From Nectonema munidae (lineage: Eukaryota > Nematomorpha > Nectonematoida > Nectonematidae), in assembly GCA_030549495.1 (NCBI GenBank), contig JAUIRK010000101.1, forward strand, positions 434,001 to 498,000: a stretch of DNA of 64,000 nucleotides. The letters are read 5' to 3'. Below are positions 13,101 through 24,503 of the stretch, one piece after another. The notes beneath the pieces are model-generated. The model was given only the letters and a program-made list of their open reading frames with translations, made no database searches and was not told where the DNA came from. The first letter of the stretch is position 1, and each line of letters starts with the position of its first letter. The translations under genes and the position numbers were made by a program.

Positions 13101-14243
13101 GTATATATAGAAGTTGGAAAATAGAAAAATTGTTATAATTGCATGTAAAATGTAATTTAACATAGCTAATAAGCATTTTTACCATGGTCTCGCATCTTGC
13201 TAATAGTTTGCACAAAATGTCTGAAACTTTTTCTTCAGATAAAAAAATAATAATAATAATAACTGTTTAATAAGTTACTGGCTATACTGCTGATTTTGAA
13301 ATCTAAGTATTTGAGGGTATTGATGTCTAATGTCAATAAGTATCTATATATTCATATGTATGTCAAAATGTTTTTTGTGTCAGACCTATTAATCCAAATA
13401 AATAGGAAAGTTTGTGTCAAAAATTACGATTTCGATAACACAAAACCTAACCTAAACTTTAACATTAATACTAGGTTTCCAAAATTTTACACCTTACTCC
13501 TTTGAGGATCAGAATTTTTAAGAATAATTGCCTGATTTCTTTTTAAATGGGATTTTAAATACTTAAAGCACGCGATTTTCATTTCATGGTACACCAGCGT
13601 CACACAGGTCCTCAAAGGCCCAATTAGAAATTAATTGAGCACTTGTCAACTATTATGCAAATTAAGGAATAAATTTGAGCAATCAAAATAAAGTCAGAGA
13701 GTGTGGTACCTTATTATCTTAATGTATAAAGATATGATTTGAACATTTTACTCCAAATTTCGCTCCTAGAGTGTATAATTTCATTTCATATATTTGAATA
13801 TGAGATGTGTACAAGCCCAAGTAAAAAAGCAAGGAAGAATATAAATGATAAAAGGTACTCAATTTATTGATGTCGAGAGTGGAATGATTGAAACATGAGT
13901 CTGGCGAATCATTTCTCTCGGTGAGGGTCGATGATTCAATTTGATTGGTGGAGTTTAGGGAGGAAGTGGATGTTATCAATCTATCACAACTTCCAACACT
14001 TGGCTTTGCTTCAAACGCGAGACAAGTGCTGACAACGACATGATCACTTTCTTTTTCCACTTTGACACACTTGGCGGGAGGGGAGTGGTGATACTCTTGG
14101 GAGATAGAGGATTCGTTGTCTGAAGAGGAGTGGTTCGTAGTTATTGCACATGTTTTATTGCTTCTTTCCTCAACCGTTCGGCTGCCAATTCCGTGAAACA
14201 GCGAAGAAGACACATTGGATACACTCATACCAGCAGCTAGCAT
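960..14243 (-). CDS. zfh1: zfh-1/ZEB-type zinc-finger transcription factor (six coding exons)
   Basis: Joined exons 14243-13859, 9727-9504, 7467-7336, 2442-1468, 1382-1202 and 1144-960 encode 693 residues. Every junction has GT/AG ends and compatible phase (1,0,0,0,1). N-terminal fingers have first Cys/last His or Cys at about 145-166, 175-195, 202-222, 233-253 and 261-283 (the last is C2HC). C-terminal fingers lie at 611-631, 639-659 and 667-689 (the last ends in Cys). The finger sequences [17 protein letters not shown] and [14 protein letters not shown] are hallmarks of ZEB1/ZEB2 and Drosophila zfh-1. These are nuclear repressors that bind paired CACCT/E-box sites through the two clusters. 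PIDLSLK at 477-483 matches the CtBP corepressor motif PxDLS; an acidic run ([11 protein letters not shown]) follows finger 5. The family homeodomain is not found: residues 284-610 have no WFxNxR helix. At 693 residues it is shorter than the family's roughly 750-1,200. Family assignment is near certain; the 5' end and last exon could extend further. Confidence 0.95.
1202..1382 (-). CDS. zfh1: zfh1 coding exon 5 (finger 6)
   Basis: Starts GTG GAA ACA after acceptor CTTTAAAG (intron 4 is 85 bp) and ends TCC G before donor GTAAAA, phase 1. Encodes a basic Ser/Lys segment and the first finger of the C-terminal cluster, [21 protein letters not shown], which matches the ZEB signature CDxCxKxFxKxSSLLRHxYEH. 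Confidence 0.92.
1468..2442 (-). CDS. zfh1: zfh1 coding exon 4 (fingers 4-5, linker, CtBP motif)
   Basis: 325 codons, phase 0 at both ends. Acceptor GATTAG (2448-2443), donor GTAAGT (1467-1462). Completes finger 4 ([12 protein letters not shown]) and carries finger 5 ([17 protein letters not shown]...C, C2HC). The long linker has an acidic stretch and the CtBP-type motif PIDLSLK at 1755-1735, followed by a basic VKKEK run. The large exon corresponds in position to the big central exon of vertebrate ZEB genes but lacks the homeodomain that exon normally encodes. Confidence 0.93.
2870..5535 (+). mobile_element. decayed LINE (APE endonuclease plus reverse transcriptase) in zfh1 intron 3
   Basis: Antisense to zfh1. 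An apurinic-endonuclease start ([19 protein letters not shown]; later TWLSENLF and [13 protein letters not shown]) is readable at 2888-3127. Reverse-transcriptase pieces follow: [20 protein letters not shown] near 4035-4095, a motif A remnant with [15 protein letters not shown] near 4270-4320, and motif [14 protein letters not shown] near 4437-4475. A C-terminal [15 protein letters not shown] segment lies near 4678. Reading frames are broken by many stops and frameshifts. It ends in a (TTC)n tail at about 5518-5535, a usual LINE 3' feature. Motif wording fits the CR1/Jockey/L2 group; the exact clade is not determined. Confidence 0.85.
5536..7335. other. remainder of zfh1 intron 3
   Basis: AT-rich. 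A slightly less AT-rich block at about 6090-6260 has overlapping minus-strand reading frames that match nothing I recognise. I see no element ends or RNA gene. Confidence 0.5.
7336..7467 (-). CDS. zfh1: zfh1 coding exon 3 (fingers 3 and 4)
   Basis: Exactly 44 codons, phase 0 on both sides. Starts GTG TGT GGA after acceptor AAATTTTAG and ends CAT CAT TTA AAG before donor GTAAGA. Encodes [19 protein letters not shown], closely matching insect zfh-1 finger 3, and the first part of finger 4 ([15 protein letters not shown]). Intron 3 interrupts the recognition helix of finger 4 just before Glu-His. Confidence 0.95.
7468..9503. other. zfh1 intron 2
   Basis: Mostly AT-rich. A mixed-composition patch at 8340-8450 and another at 9000-9365 look like repeat remnants. 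The latter ends in GCCTCACTG, a possible hAT right terminus, but no matching left end was found. Confidence 0.5.
9504..9727 (-). CDS. zfh1: zfh1 coding exon 2 (zinc fingers 1-2 and start of finger 3)
   Basis: Follows acceptor TTTTTTAG (ends 9728) and ends before donor GTAAGA (9503). The first codon ACC is completed by the A from exon 1. Encodes CPYC...H...H (finger 1, H-x4-H spacing), [17 protein letters not shown]...H (finger 2) and the first Cys of finger 3 (NCE). Intron 2 therefore splits finger 3 between Cys-Glu and Val-Cys. Confidence 0.93.
10054..10190 (+). repeat. SINE-like repeat, copy 1
   Basis: Starts GGGTGTGAGTAAGGTTG and parallels 48303-48475 through the tRNA-like head (TTCGATA...GGTTC), CATAGTTYGAYACA and TGTGCCTT. 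The head resembles a tRNA-derived RNA polymerase III promoter, but the B-box region of this copy (CAGTTTGATCGAG) is degenerate. Lies in zfh1 intron 1. Confidence 0.6.
10840..12005. promoter_or_regulatory. less AT-rich island in zfh1 intron 1: candidate enhancer or alternative 5' exon
   Basis: Composition and complexity differ clearly from the surrounding AT-rich DNA, with CpG-containing words such as TTTCGCGCGAAC and GGGCGAGG. On the minus strand, GGGCGA is followed by a strong donor GTGAGT at 11346-11341. No coding match and no terminal inverted repeats. Insect zfh1 genes use alternative first exons, so a second promoter is a reasonable inference but unproven. Confidence 0.35.
13498..13619. 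mobile_element. piggyBac-like MITE, copy 1
   Basis: TIR CCTTTGAGGATC at the left and GGTCCTCAAAGG at the right. The interior (GCCTGATTTCTTTTTA...ATACTTAAAGCA...GATTTTCATT) aligns with the copy at 29953-30074. Flanks TTAC and CCAA are eroded TTAA sites. Confidence 0.6.
13859..14243 (-). CDS. zfh1: zfh1 coding exon 1
   Basis: Encodes residues 1-128, a Ser/Thr/Asn-rich region without recognisable domains. The start is the ATG at 14243-14241, chosen because an in-frame TAG lies immediately before it; a second Met is at codon 6. The exon ends TTG A before the donor GTACCT (13858), leaving phase 1. The same upstream TAG also forms an AG, so a spliced 5' exon joining at this ATG cannot be excluded. 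Confidence 0.8.
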
Positions 14244-17200
14244 CTATCGCCTTGTTCACAAACAACCATTGGAAGAAGGACCCTTTGGAAATAGAGAGAT
14301 AATAGATATCGAAAAAATAACTATCGGAGCGTTGGATAGAAAATTGGATTCACAAAGATTTTTGATCGTAGCACACCAAGAAGTCCTTTTGTACACTTTT
14401 CACATAAAAATAAACACGCAGAGAGGAGAGAGAAGATTGTTGTGATGTACAAAAAGTGAAGAAGCATTTTTAAAATGCATACCGAGTTATCTATATACTG
14501 GAGTGTAATAGATTCCCTAGACAATTTGTTAAGTTATTTCAACTTAAACTTGTAAATTTACACCTTTATAATATCGATTTCAACTTTATTACATATATAT
14601 AGAGAGATAGATATACATATACAAACACATATAAACATTAAATATATAAATGGAGAGAGAATACGAAAAAGTGAGCGATGAAAATTTACTCAAAATTCTC
14701 TAAATAGCAAAACACAATGAATGACAGAATTTAATCAATTTTTACTGCTTTACCCCCTAAATTTTTAAGTTGACCAATTAAAATTTAGTATTACTTTCAA
14801 CGGTAAATATACATAGTGTAATGCGAAAGATAAAATAAAATTGAACAAGACAATTACAGGACTGGTTACATATCTACATAAAAATTATGAAAATGGGCTA
14901 GATTTTAATCCTGGTTCTTTTGTATTTATATTTCATAAAGATTTTTTAGGCAATCAGTGATCAGAAATTTAAAGTTAAATAAAACAAATTAATTTAAAAT
15001 TTATATATTAACAAAATTAGAATTAATTTTCTAGTATATATACGTTGAAAGAAATACTGTATAATTTTCACCTGAAATGTTTAAATATGAACAATTGGAA
15101 ACTTGATCACCAGCACTCGTCCTTATTTGTGCATACGATTTCGTTTGATTGACATTTTGTCTAAGTTCTATTCTTTTCTTTATCACGTCAAATATATAAT
15201 GAAAAAAGTATAAATAAATCTTTCCTATGCATACTTGGGAGTTCTACGTTCTCTAACTTCATGTTTTATAATGAGAATATAGAATTTTGAATTTCCCACA
15301 AATGCATTCTGAAAATGCCATTTGATTCATAAATATAAGAATTGATGATTAAAAGAACTCTATTAAGTCTAGCTCACAAAAAATGAGAATACTATAAAGT
15401 GCTTTCATTTCGCAGGAAAAAAATTTCGCGAATTATAGTTCAAAAACAAATCCAAGAATTCACGAGATGTTTTTTTACTTGATGGGCACTTAATATCTAA
15501 ATTACAGTGATTTTTAATTTTATATAGCAAAGATTTTAAATGTTATAAAAAATTTCATATAAAAAATTTAAAATTCATTCACAAAATTCGAAAGATGAAG
15601 GAAAAAGTAAATCACAAAGAAGATAGAAGTTTGAAAATTTTAACCAAAATCGATTTTTTTTTTTGCAATTTTTATTGATAAGTAATATTTTTTTAAAGAA
15701 AACACCATTAAAAATGAGCTTAATTTGAAAAAATGCAAATATTAAGTAAAGATAAGGCCCATGTAAATTAAGTTATGTATATTTTAAACTTAGGCCTACA
15801 CAATCCATAAAATTACAACATTTCGCCGTTCCACCCTTTTTTGAATGGAGTCTTGACTCCTCTTTTCACTATTATTCTTCAAAGACAGCATATAATTAAA
15901 AATTTCTTAAAATTTTATAATTCTAACCAATCAAATATTTCCAAATCTTTCAAAAATTTAAAAGAAAGTCAGAAAAATATTTGACAAAAATTTTCAATTG
16001 ACAAGAGAATCCAATCTCATTTTTAAAGTAAAAAATATAAAAAAACAAATAGTTAAAAAATATTAACAATGAGTAAATCATACAACACACACACACACAC
16101 ATTACAGGAGGGCCTTTATGATTTATGTGAATAATTTCGAATAATAATTACTGTTTTAAATTTGTAAAAAGTTAATTTCTTGCGCTATCACCGTACTTAG
16201 ATATAGATGACAGAATTATACAGTAAACGAATTATAAAGAAGAATGAAGTTTGATTGACATGAACAAAAATAAACAACTAACGAGCTGGAAGATTCCTGT
16301 TAAAAAATTAAAGGTTTAGAGATATAAAAAAAAGGTTCAAAATTGAAGTTCATGTTTTGTTAAATAAAAGAAAAAATCAAGGAATACAAATTTCCTTCAT
16401 AACAAGAAAAATTACCCATTTTCATAAAAAAATAAAACTTAAATGTGATCTTAAGTATATACGTTAAGATGTTGTAATAAGAAAGGAAATTTATTCGTAA
16501 AGTATTCTGTCAGAAATCAAAATAAGAACCATGATAATAAAATCAGAAATGTGAACAAAGAAATAGGAACCGACAGAGAGATATATGAGCTCATATGCAC
16601 ATCGAGTAATTTCAGACAAAGCATGTACGTAAACATATATCGTTCAGCCTCTCCAAATGACAATTTATATATCTTATATACACGGGCCTTAGTTAGAGAG
16701 AGGGATAGAGTGGTCGGGCGGGGCAAACCAATTTTAAAGCATATTTTATTTTATTTGAAACGATAAATATTTTCTAACATGATTGTAATTGTACTTAGAA
16801 TTATTTAAACTTCTAGAATATAAATTCATGTAAATTTTAAGGGTTTTTGAAAGTAATTTTCTATTCATATAAAAAAGGATATGAATTTATCAAAAATCAC
16901 CAATTTCATTTTCTTTTTTCTCTTTATATAACACATGTATATAAAGTTGTAAAAAAATTTGCCTATCAGGTTAGTTTTGGAGTACACGCGTTGTGAGATA
17001 TTAGTGTATACATTTCAAAATTTGAAGGATTCCCTATCGAAATAGAGAGACGGACTTTGTATCTCAGGCTTCAACCGTTAATACTTCTATCTATTGAGGA
17101 TTGAATGCTATCTAACAGAAATTCGCAGTAAAAAATTGTTTCTTTCCAGATTGAGGAGGCGAAATCGGAGTCCGTATTTAATAAAATTTAGGATTCGGAG

Positions 17201-17324
17201 TTGGTTTTTTTAAGTATTAAAAATAATTTTTTTAAATCATCATAAGAATCTTTCCATGAAGGATATTATGAACGGTAATCAGGTCTCTCCTTTTGAAACG
17301 ATCATATGATAAAATATGAAAAGA
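14244..17324. other. upstream flank of zfh1 exon 1
   Basis: 14244-14530 is moderately complex and may hold the 5' UTR and promoter; no TATA or initiator can be assigned confidently. The rest is AT-rich, with an (AC)8 microsatellite at 16085-16101. No gene seen. Confidence 0.4.
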
Positions 17325-18090
17325 TCATATGTGTATTGTTGTATCGTATCCATTATGTTTAACATCATACTGATCATATTAGCAGTGTTGCCATTATGAA
17401 TTTTAGAAAAAATCAAGATTAGATTAAAGATACGCCAAGATTAATGAAACATATTGAAAAATAAGGAAATTGGAGTATTTCATTTACTAAAAATGTCATG
17501 ATTAATTATCTTTTTCAACCTATTTATGTTTTGTTCAGTCTTGTAAATCTGACAGCAGTCCTGTTTGATTGCCAAGTAACACATGAAGTGTTATTTTGTC
17601 AGAACATGTAATGTTGATTTGATAAAAATATCGTTCAACCAAGAGTTGGTATTTTCATAAATTTAGATTAATTAAAATACTTAGAACAATTTATTAAACC
17701 GTGTAATTTCACGTAATCTATATCAATATTCTGGTATATTTAAATTTTCATCATAATTTAAATTCGTTATTTATTTAAAGATTTAATTTAAAAAAATAAA
17801 AGAAAAGTTTAAACATTAACCAAGGATTTAGTTTGCATAAGTTCTAGACTAGAAGCTCTTGAGTTCCAGTCTCTTGAATCCATTATTATTGTTTAAACAG
17901 TTTTGTACAGATTGATTTAGACTTATGAAAATACGGAATATATGCACCATATTTTACCCACGAAGAAAGTAAAGAATTTGAAGGGTTAAAAAGTAGAAGT
18001 AAATATTTGAAAAAATCCAAGATTAAAACTTAAGAAATCTAGAAACCAAGCATTGTAAAAATAAACCAAGGAATGGTATCCCTGATATGG
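17325..18090 (+). repeat. dispersed 0.7-kb repeat, copy 1
   Basis: Begins GATCATATGTGTATTGTTGT and aligns almost throughout with 33758-34441. Shared blocks include TCCATTATGTTTAACATCAT, AACATGTAATGTTGATTTG, TTCTAGACTAGAAGCTCT and CAAGGAATGGTATC near the end. No terminal inverted repeats or protein motifs are visible, so the class is unknown: a non-autonomous or solo-end element of some kind. Confidence 0.8.
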
Positions 18091-19318
18091 AGTGATCCTT
18101 GAAGGCGCCAAATTTATTATATTTTTAAGAATTTAGAGTCGCAATCTGACTTTTGTAAGCAATTGTTGGAGTCAGATGTTTTCCCTCCGACTCTCCAAAC
18201 GTGCTTTCTTTGCTGGTATCACACGGTGGCAATTTGTTTTGGTTGGCAATGAGGAAAAAGTTGTTTTGGAATCATTTTAGAAGATTTTAAATAAAAAGCA
18301 TAGTGACTTGAAATGTGAAAATGTGTGTAATGAATGCAAAAAGAAAAGGACTGATTGGATTGGAATAACATATCCGAATATTTGATAAAATCGAAAAGCT
18401 AAATGTGTGTGTGTGTGTTTTATTATGTATGTTTGTGTGTGTGTGTGCGCGCGCGAGGTAATCGAAGAATTAAGATATGCAACAGCGTGAGTGTGCGTGC
18501 ATTTTTTCAGAAATTGGAAAAAGATATAAAAAGTGGGAATGCGAATAATGTATGACAAATCCAAATTTTCCGTATATTAATTGTGCGAAATTAGTAAAGG
18601 ATGTGATGATCAAACAAAACTTAATTAAATTTGGTAAATACTTTGCAATGGCTTCTCTCTCTCTCCTACTACACTAGCACCAGTATTTGCATCGTCTAGA
18701 AAGAGAGGATAGTGCCTGAAACATAATCGATACACAGAGATAGAGAAAGTCACACACATACACAGAAAGATCCCTATGTATATGCAGAGTCGTTTAGAGA
18801 AGAAATAATTAAGTTTGAAGTCATATTATGTGAAATTGCATTTTCCAAATATTTTAACACACTACACAAAATAAACACACACACACACACATACACACAA
18901 GAAGTACGCGCGACAAATAATACGCTTTCAAAGGAGACAACAAAAATAAGATGGAGAAGGAGGAAGGAAACGTGAGGAAAATGAAAGCATTGATGACAAC
19001 GAGTGACGGCACTCTAATTATCTTGTCCTTCTATATTTTCATTTAAAAAATACCTTTAGTTCTAATTCATTACATATATTTAATAAGATACATTCTATTC
19101 TGAGCCGATTCAAACAATATACACACATAAAAAATGTGAATACTCCCATCTATTACAAAAAACAGAAAGTAGTAAGGCTATCCTAGATCTTCAGAAACGT
19201 CCAACACAAGCATATAAAATAAGTTTTAACTGATGTAAATATGTATTTCAATTTTCATAAAAGAATTCAATGTTAATTATTATGCGTTTCTCCTAAGGCC
19301 GCATACAACTGGTTAAAA
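18091..19318. other. non-coding stretch with microsatellites and a complex island
   Basis: (GT)n runs at 18403-18418 and 18434-18447 and a (CA)n run at 18876-18898. The island at 18640-19000 is less AT-rich and includes a perfect POU octamer, ATTTGCAT, at 18685-18692. No gene or element ends seen. Confidence 0.4.
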
Positions 19319-19706
19319 CGTGACCGAACATTTTGCCGAAGGACAATTTACCGAACGGGCATTTGGACGAGGAAACATTTAGCCAAAAGGACATTTCACC
19401 GAAAATGTACATATAATTTGTCAATTTTTGTAAACATAACTTTACTTGCATTAACTTTGCAAGCGTGTGCTTAATACAAATCTACAGCGTAAATTTATTT
19501 CCTTTTTCTATTCTTAACTTCTATAAACAAATTATGGGATGAATAACTTATCTACTCGAAATTACCTCGGCAAATGGTCTATTCGGCCAAATGTCTGTTT
19601 GCTAAAAATTTTCCTTGGCTAAATCTCCATCGACTAAGTGTTCATTCGGCCAAATGTCGCCCAGCAAAATGTCCTACGTCCAAATATCTATATGCCAAAT
19701 GTTCGA
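19319..19706. mobile_element. phrase-repeat foldback element (ACATTTnGCCGAA type)
   Basis: Left arm 19319-19407 has about five tandem degenerate copies of a 15-17 bp phrase (ACATTTTGCCGAAGG, ACAATTTACCGAACGG, ACATTTCACCGAAAATG). Right arm 19564-19706 has about nine copies in inverted orientation (TTCGGCCAAATGT on the plus strand). A 156-bp spacer without phrases separates them. Inverted, minisatellite-like ends are typical of foldback-type and some MULE-type (Rehavkus-like) DNA transposons. The family assignment is inferred. Confidence 0.7.
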
Positions 19707-21161
19707 GTATCGGTGAAATCTAGTTATCGGTAATGTAAAAGTGAACCGCTAATTCTTTGCGGATAAACTACTCGTTCTTTTTTTTCAGACGCTATCTCTT
19801 ACAAATAGTTGGTAGGCGATTAAATTTTTGATTTGAAGCGGATGCATAAACACGCTCATAAGAAACACACTTTTATTCGCGTGTACAGGCGTACAAAAAG
19901 AGCGGCAGGAAGGACGGTCCTCCCGACGACCAGAATTTTTGCACTTTTTGAAGTGTTATTGGAAATTTTGAGGGACAGCAAAATTAGCATCCGCTCCGCG
20001 TAGCATTAAAGATAGGTACAACACCACTGTTTGCGTGCATTAGATGAATAATGAAAAAAGAAAACTTATAGATTGTGCACACCAATCATAATCTTGTGTT
20101 GATAAGATTGACTTGCTGTTTGTGACTTACAGATCTTGACGCAGGCGAAAAAGTCTTTAATTCATACTCCTTCGTAAATTCTTGAGTGTTGCTACGTGAC
20201 GTAGGCTACTCGTATCATTTTTTGCATGTCGTGTATTCCACATACATACAAGATGAATCACATCTTTGAGAAGGGGGTAAGGTGAGCTTGTCGCAGCTGC
20301 CTAGTGTTTCGCATATTACAAGCAACCCTTCTAATATAAGCCATAGTAAATTTAAAAAAAAAGAAATAAAATGCAAGCTACCCCCTAATATAAGACATCT
20401 TCAATTTTTTAAAATATCAAAATGCAAGCCAGCCATGCAAATATCAAATTATTTTTATCATGCAAATACAAGTTGTCCGCCCTTTTGTTCCATTTTTTGG
20501 GGGGGGGGGGGGATTATATAAGCAATGGTTTGTGAATTGCGAAACAGTGGTGTCAAACATAAATATTCAAATATCCATAAAAAATAGAGAGAAGAAATCG
20601 GCTAATATATACATGGTGAGTACTATTTAACAAGTCTCACTGAAAATACCATTTTTGAAAACTTGTTATAGATATTTAATTTGTTTCGTTAATGCAAAGT
20701 GAGTGTAAAAAAACATGAGAAGGACGTCTTTGTGAGAAAATACAAAGTCGTATCATTAGTTGCATGTAAACTGGTGATCCACATACACACAAAGTGAATA
20801 TTATACAATAATATTTTTGACTCTGGTAAAGATAATCCTGAAACATTAAAAAAAACCTCTATAGATTCATTTCAAATTTAAACCTTATGAATTTATCACT
20901 TTTTATTTAATTTAACCATTTTTCTAATTTCATTTTTGTAATACAATTTATTTAAATTTTTGATAGAATATTAAAATCAACAAAAATAGCCAAATTTAAA
21001 ACAATTACTATAATATATTAAAAAATAGGGCTGATGACTAAAATTTCTTAAAAATATTAAAAAATCTGGCAATTCCGTTTAGATATTAAAATTTTTATGA
21101 TGAAAAATCACTTTGTACTTTGTGCGTACATGCAGTGAGTGTTTTGTGTATGTATATAAGT
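19707..21161. other. non-coding stretch
   Basis: Contains a possible short element bounded by AGCGGATGC (19837-19845) and GCATCCGCT (19987-19995), and a G14 run at 20499-20512. No gene seen. Confidence 0.4.
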
Positions 21162-21483
21162 TAGAGATGTATCCGATGTGAAATATTTTTATGTATCCGC
21201 GGATGCGAATATCAAATTTGATATCCTAGCGAATGCGGATGTCATAATTGCTATTGTTTTATACTTCTTAAAAAATTAGAGAGAAGATGTCAATGTATAT
21301 GTGTTATCATAAGGACGGTCTTATCAAGTAAAATAAAAAAATTCCGAAAAAAACTTTGGGGTATAATAAAGAAGAAAAATATTTGAAAATAGCGGATGCA
21401 AATGTTGAAACTCAAATGATCTTAGGATGAGGATGTAAAAATTTTTGCCTAATCCACTTCTGCGGATATCTGATACACCTCAA
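21162..21483. mobile_element. hAT-type MITE, family A copy 1
   Basis: TIR TAGAGATGTATCCGATGT at the left; GATATCTGATACACCTCAA at the right is its inverse with few changes. The terminus fits the hAT YARNG rule. Flanks ATATAAGT and ATATAAGC form an 8-bp target duplication with one mismatch. Interior words (GCGGATGCGAATATCAAATT, AGAAGATGTCAATG, GTGTTATCATAA) recur at 62712-63104. Confidence 0.85.
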
Positions 21484-21955
21484 ATATAAGCGTGTGTGTC
21501 TGTAAATACCCTATAAAAGGCACCTCCCATATGGTAAAATTGCACCCCCTTAAAATTTTTTTCAAAAAGTGGAAACTCAAAAATCGCATACTCGAAAATT
21601 TTCAAAACAAATCGCTTAATCATTTTTCAACCTCTAGACCTAGAGCGTTTTCAGAGGGCTAATCCAAATCGTCTTGGACTGTCTTTCCGAATACGCTCAA
21701 AATATCAGTTCAAATTTAATTTACATTTGAAATGTGATTACTCTTTTGAAGCTCAAAGTAATAAATAATGTTATACATTCTATCTTTAAAAAATTCGACT
21801 AATTCCTAACTAATTTAACCTACTTACGAACTTGCACAGCTTTGAAATAATATAGATACCATTTTTTGTTGAATGAGACAATTCTTCTACAAACGGCAAA
21901 CTATGATTGCTATTCTCCAGAATAAGCAATTCAAAGCCTCCGTATGCTTATATCA

Positions 21956-22253
21956 CAGTTCTTCAACCTTTGTTACAAGCGGACCCAAAATTTAATTGAA
22001 ATTAACTTTAGGACAAAAAATTTTATTTAAGGGAAAAACGATACAATATATTAAAATAGAACAATCATAATACTTTAATTTTTTTAATGGATGTCAAAAT
22101 ATATTTAAATATAGCATATTAGTGAGATATTAGTCGTGGTTTTCCTTCAATTCAAAAACTTTTAACAATTGAAGTGTGATGGAATATAATGGGGCCCAAA
22201 TCCCTTCTTTCAGTGCACAAAATGGACTCTGGGGCCTTGGTTGAAGAATTCTG
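21956..22253. mobile_element. hAT-like MITE remnant
   Basis: Left CAGTTCTTCAACCTTTG and right GGTTGAAGAATTCTG form imperfect inverted ends; just inside them GCGGACCC and GGGGCC are typical hAT/Charlie-like subterminal words. No clean 8-bp duplication remains. Confidence 0.6.
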
Positions 22254-23790
22254 ATCTAGAGGTAACTCAATCAATAGTTAACAGTTGTATTTTTAATTTT
22301 TTTTATATTAGTATATTTAAGAAGTATTCAGATGTTTGTTTAAAAAATTGCACACATGTTTTTATTTATATCTCTTGACTTTCTGTAAAACGTTTGTTTA
22401 ATTTTGATATATTAATTTAAATAATATTTTAGATTTTTTCTTATTATTTTAATCTTTCATTTGAACATATTTCTGCAAACTACATGTCAAAATTACAAAA
22501 CTTTTAACTCAATTATGTTGTGCATGCATGGAATTATGAAGAAGTTTATCATGTAATAATCATATTTTCTATTTCTATTCCAAATGTAAAGGAAGTAGAA
22601 TGCTCATTTTTTATCGCCATCAACAATTACATTCACAGACAACCTTACATAGTTGGACAGATGTAGATATCTCAGGATCGTAAATCAAATCCAGGACGAC
22701 TGGAACAAAAACCAAATCGTACCGCTATGCCTTTTGCCGACCAATTTCAAGGCGGCGGAGTTGTGGGCTCTGAGTTACTTAAAAATAAATAAAAAATTTT
22801 ATAAAAAAAAGTGCTGAAAGCTTCTTTAAAATTTTTTAATATGACTTCAAAATTTCTAAGTTTTGTAAACTCAAACAATTTATTGGGAAAATTTTTTCGC
22901 AAAATTTAAATGGCCTACAACCAATCATTAGGTATGTTTGTTATTCATTTTGTTTAGGATGAATTTATGTATATTTTTATGAATGTAAAAATTACTCACG
23001 ATTATTAAAGGGTTATTTAGGGGTGGGGAAAGAACTGACGATCTTAAAATATTTTTCACCAACATCTCAATTATTATTTATTTTATTCAAAAATTTTTAC
23101 CAAAAAGATCAGAAAACAATAAATGTTTTTTAATTTGATGATTTTTCATTTTTATACTTTTGTTATTAGGTAGTGAAAAAAAATGAGATCAATCATAAAA
23201 TGCTCTAATAAAAGGAGTTAAAAATATCAAATCTGAATTTGATAATTTCGGTTAAGAATAAATTAGAAATTTAACTTATATTCACGCACATATTACTTTA
23301 AATTGTAGTTTTTCTATCATGTAGTTGAATAACTTAATTTTACTTGGAACCAAGGTGATGATTATGTTTTCACTATTACCTCTAGAATGACAAATATAAA
23401 TCGATATGACAAATGACAAGGGAGAAAATGGAGACAATGTTTTTTTTGTTGGAGAAAAATATTACTAAAATATTCTTGAAGCTTTTATTACAAAATCAGA
23501 TGAAATAAGAGTAATAACTCTTTGATTGAGGATCAGTTGTTAAGAGATTAAACTGCAATGCTTTTATATCGTCTATGTTATATTCCATAGATACATTAGT
23601 TTCCATAGGGGTAAATACAAAATATTTAAAACAAAAAGCACAAATTAACAGATGAAACGTGTCGTTTCCATGAAAAATCATGAAACATTATGAGAAGGGC
23701 ATTTTAAGTTACACACACATTAAATGAAGATATTTAGGTCTAAGAACAACTTATGGATATGTTTTCTGTAATCATAAATTAGATAATTAC
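22254..23790. other. AT-rich non-coding stretch
   Basis: No gene or convincing element. A mixed-composition patch at 22620-22770 could be an old repeat but shows no ends. Confidence 0.4.
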
Positions 23791-24088
23791 TAGTGATGAC
23801 AATTACACCGTATTTTCGCTAACTGGTTAATTCATTACTAAATATCTTTAACCGATCGATTAACCTATTAATTTCAACGAAATTTTGAGTCCATAGATAT
23901 ACACATAATATAAAACAATGGTTCGTTAAGAAAAATGAAAAAAGATTCCACGCATAAGATAAGCACAGGTACCAGAAGATGAAAATAAGGTATGCTTTTC
24001 TAAAGATTTTGCCAGTAGAATTACGGTTCGCTTACGGTGAATTAGTGAGCCTTATTTACAGGTTAATTTTTACTAAATACAATCACTA
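23791..24088. mobile_element. probable hAT-type MITE
   Basis: Ends TAGTGATGACAATTA and AAATACAATCACTA are inverted over the outer 7 bp and more loosely beyond. Flanking octamers ATAATTAC and GTCATTAC agree at 6 of 8 positions. Short inner inverted words (ACTGGTTAAT near the left, AGGTTAATTT near the right) support one unit. Confidence 0.5.
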
Positions 24089-24503
24089 GTCATTACTCAA
24101 ACTTTAAAAAGAACACTGGCGGTAAAAGGACAGACGGGTATAATAATTTCCCAAATAAATGTGTAAGATGTTAAGGAGAAATGCAAAACGCAAAGACATT
24201 CAAATTAAATAAATTTGTCAATTAGATCTATTGAAGGCCCTTAATACGCACCTTGAATTCAGCCTCCCCCTTTGTCAGTAATTATTATCATCAAATTAGT
24301 AAAAACCACGTATATCAATAATAAACACTCACACAACAAGACGTGTTAGAGGCCTTCAGTTACACTTTTAATACATTTTAATGCTTAGTACGGACCTGTT
24401 CTGGCTCCCATACAGTGCTAAATTTTTCTTAACCATTCAAGGCCAAAGGTTATTGAAAATTAAGCCTCTGTAAATCTTTTTCAAACAGTTTTATATAACT
24501 TGG

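Larger units (their letters stand above)
9728..13858. other. zfh1 intron 1
   Basis: About 4.1 kb. Contains a SINE-like copy (10.05-10.19 kb), a less AT-rich island (10.84-12.0 kb) and a piggyBac-like MITE (13.5-13.6 kb). No further coding exon is recognised. Confidence 0.6.

Noticed and set aside
19837-19995. Short element bounded by AGCGGATGC / GCATCCGCT
   Set aside because: Inverted ends are only 9 bp and no flanking duplication is evident; could be chance.
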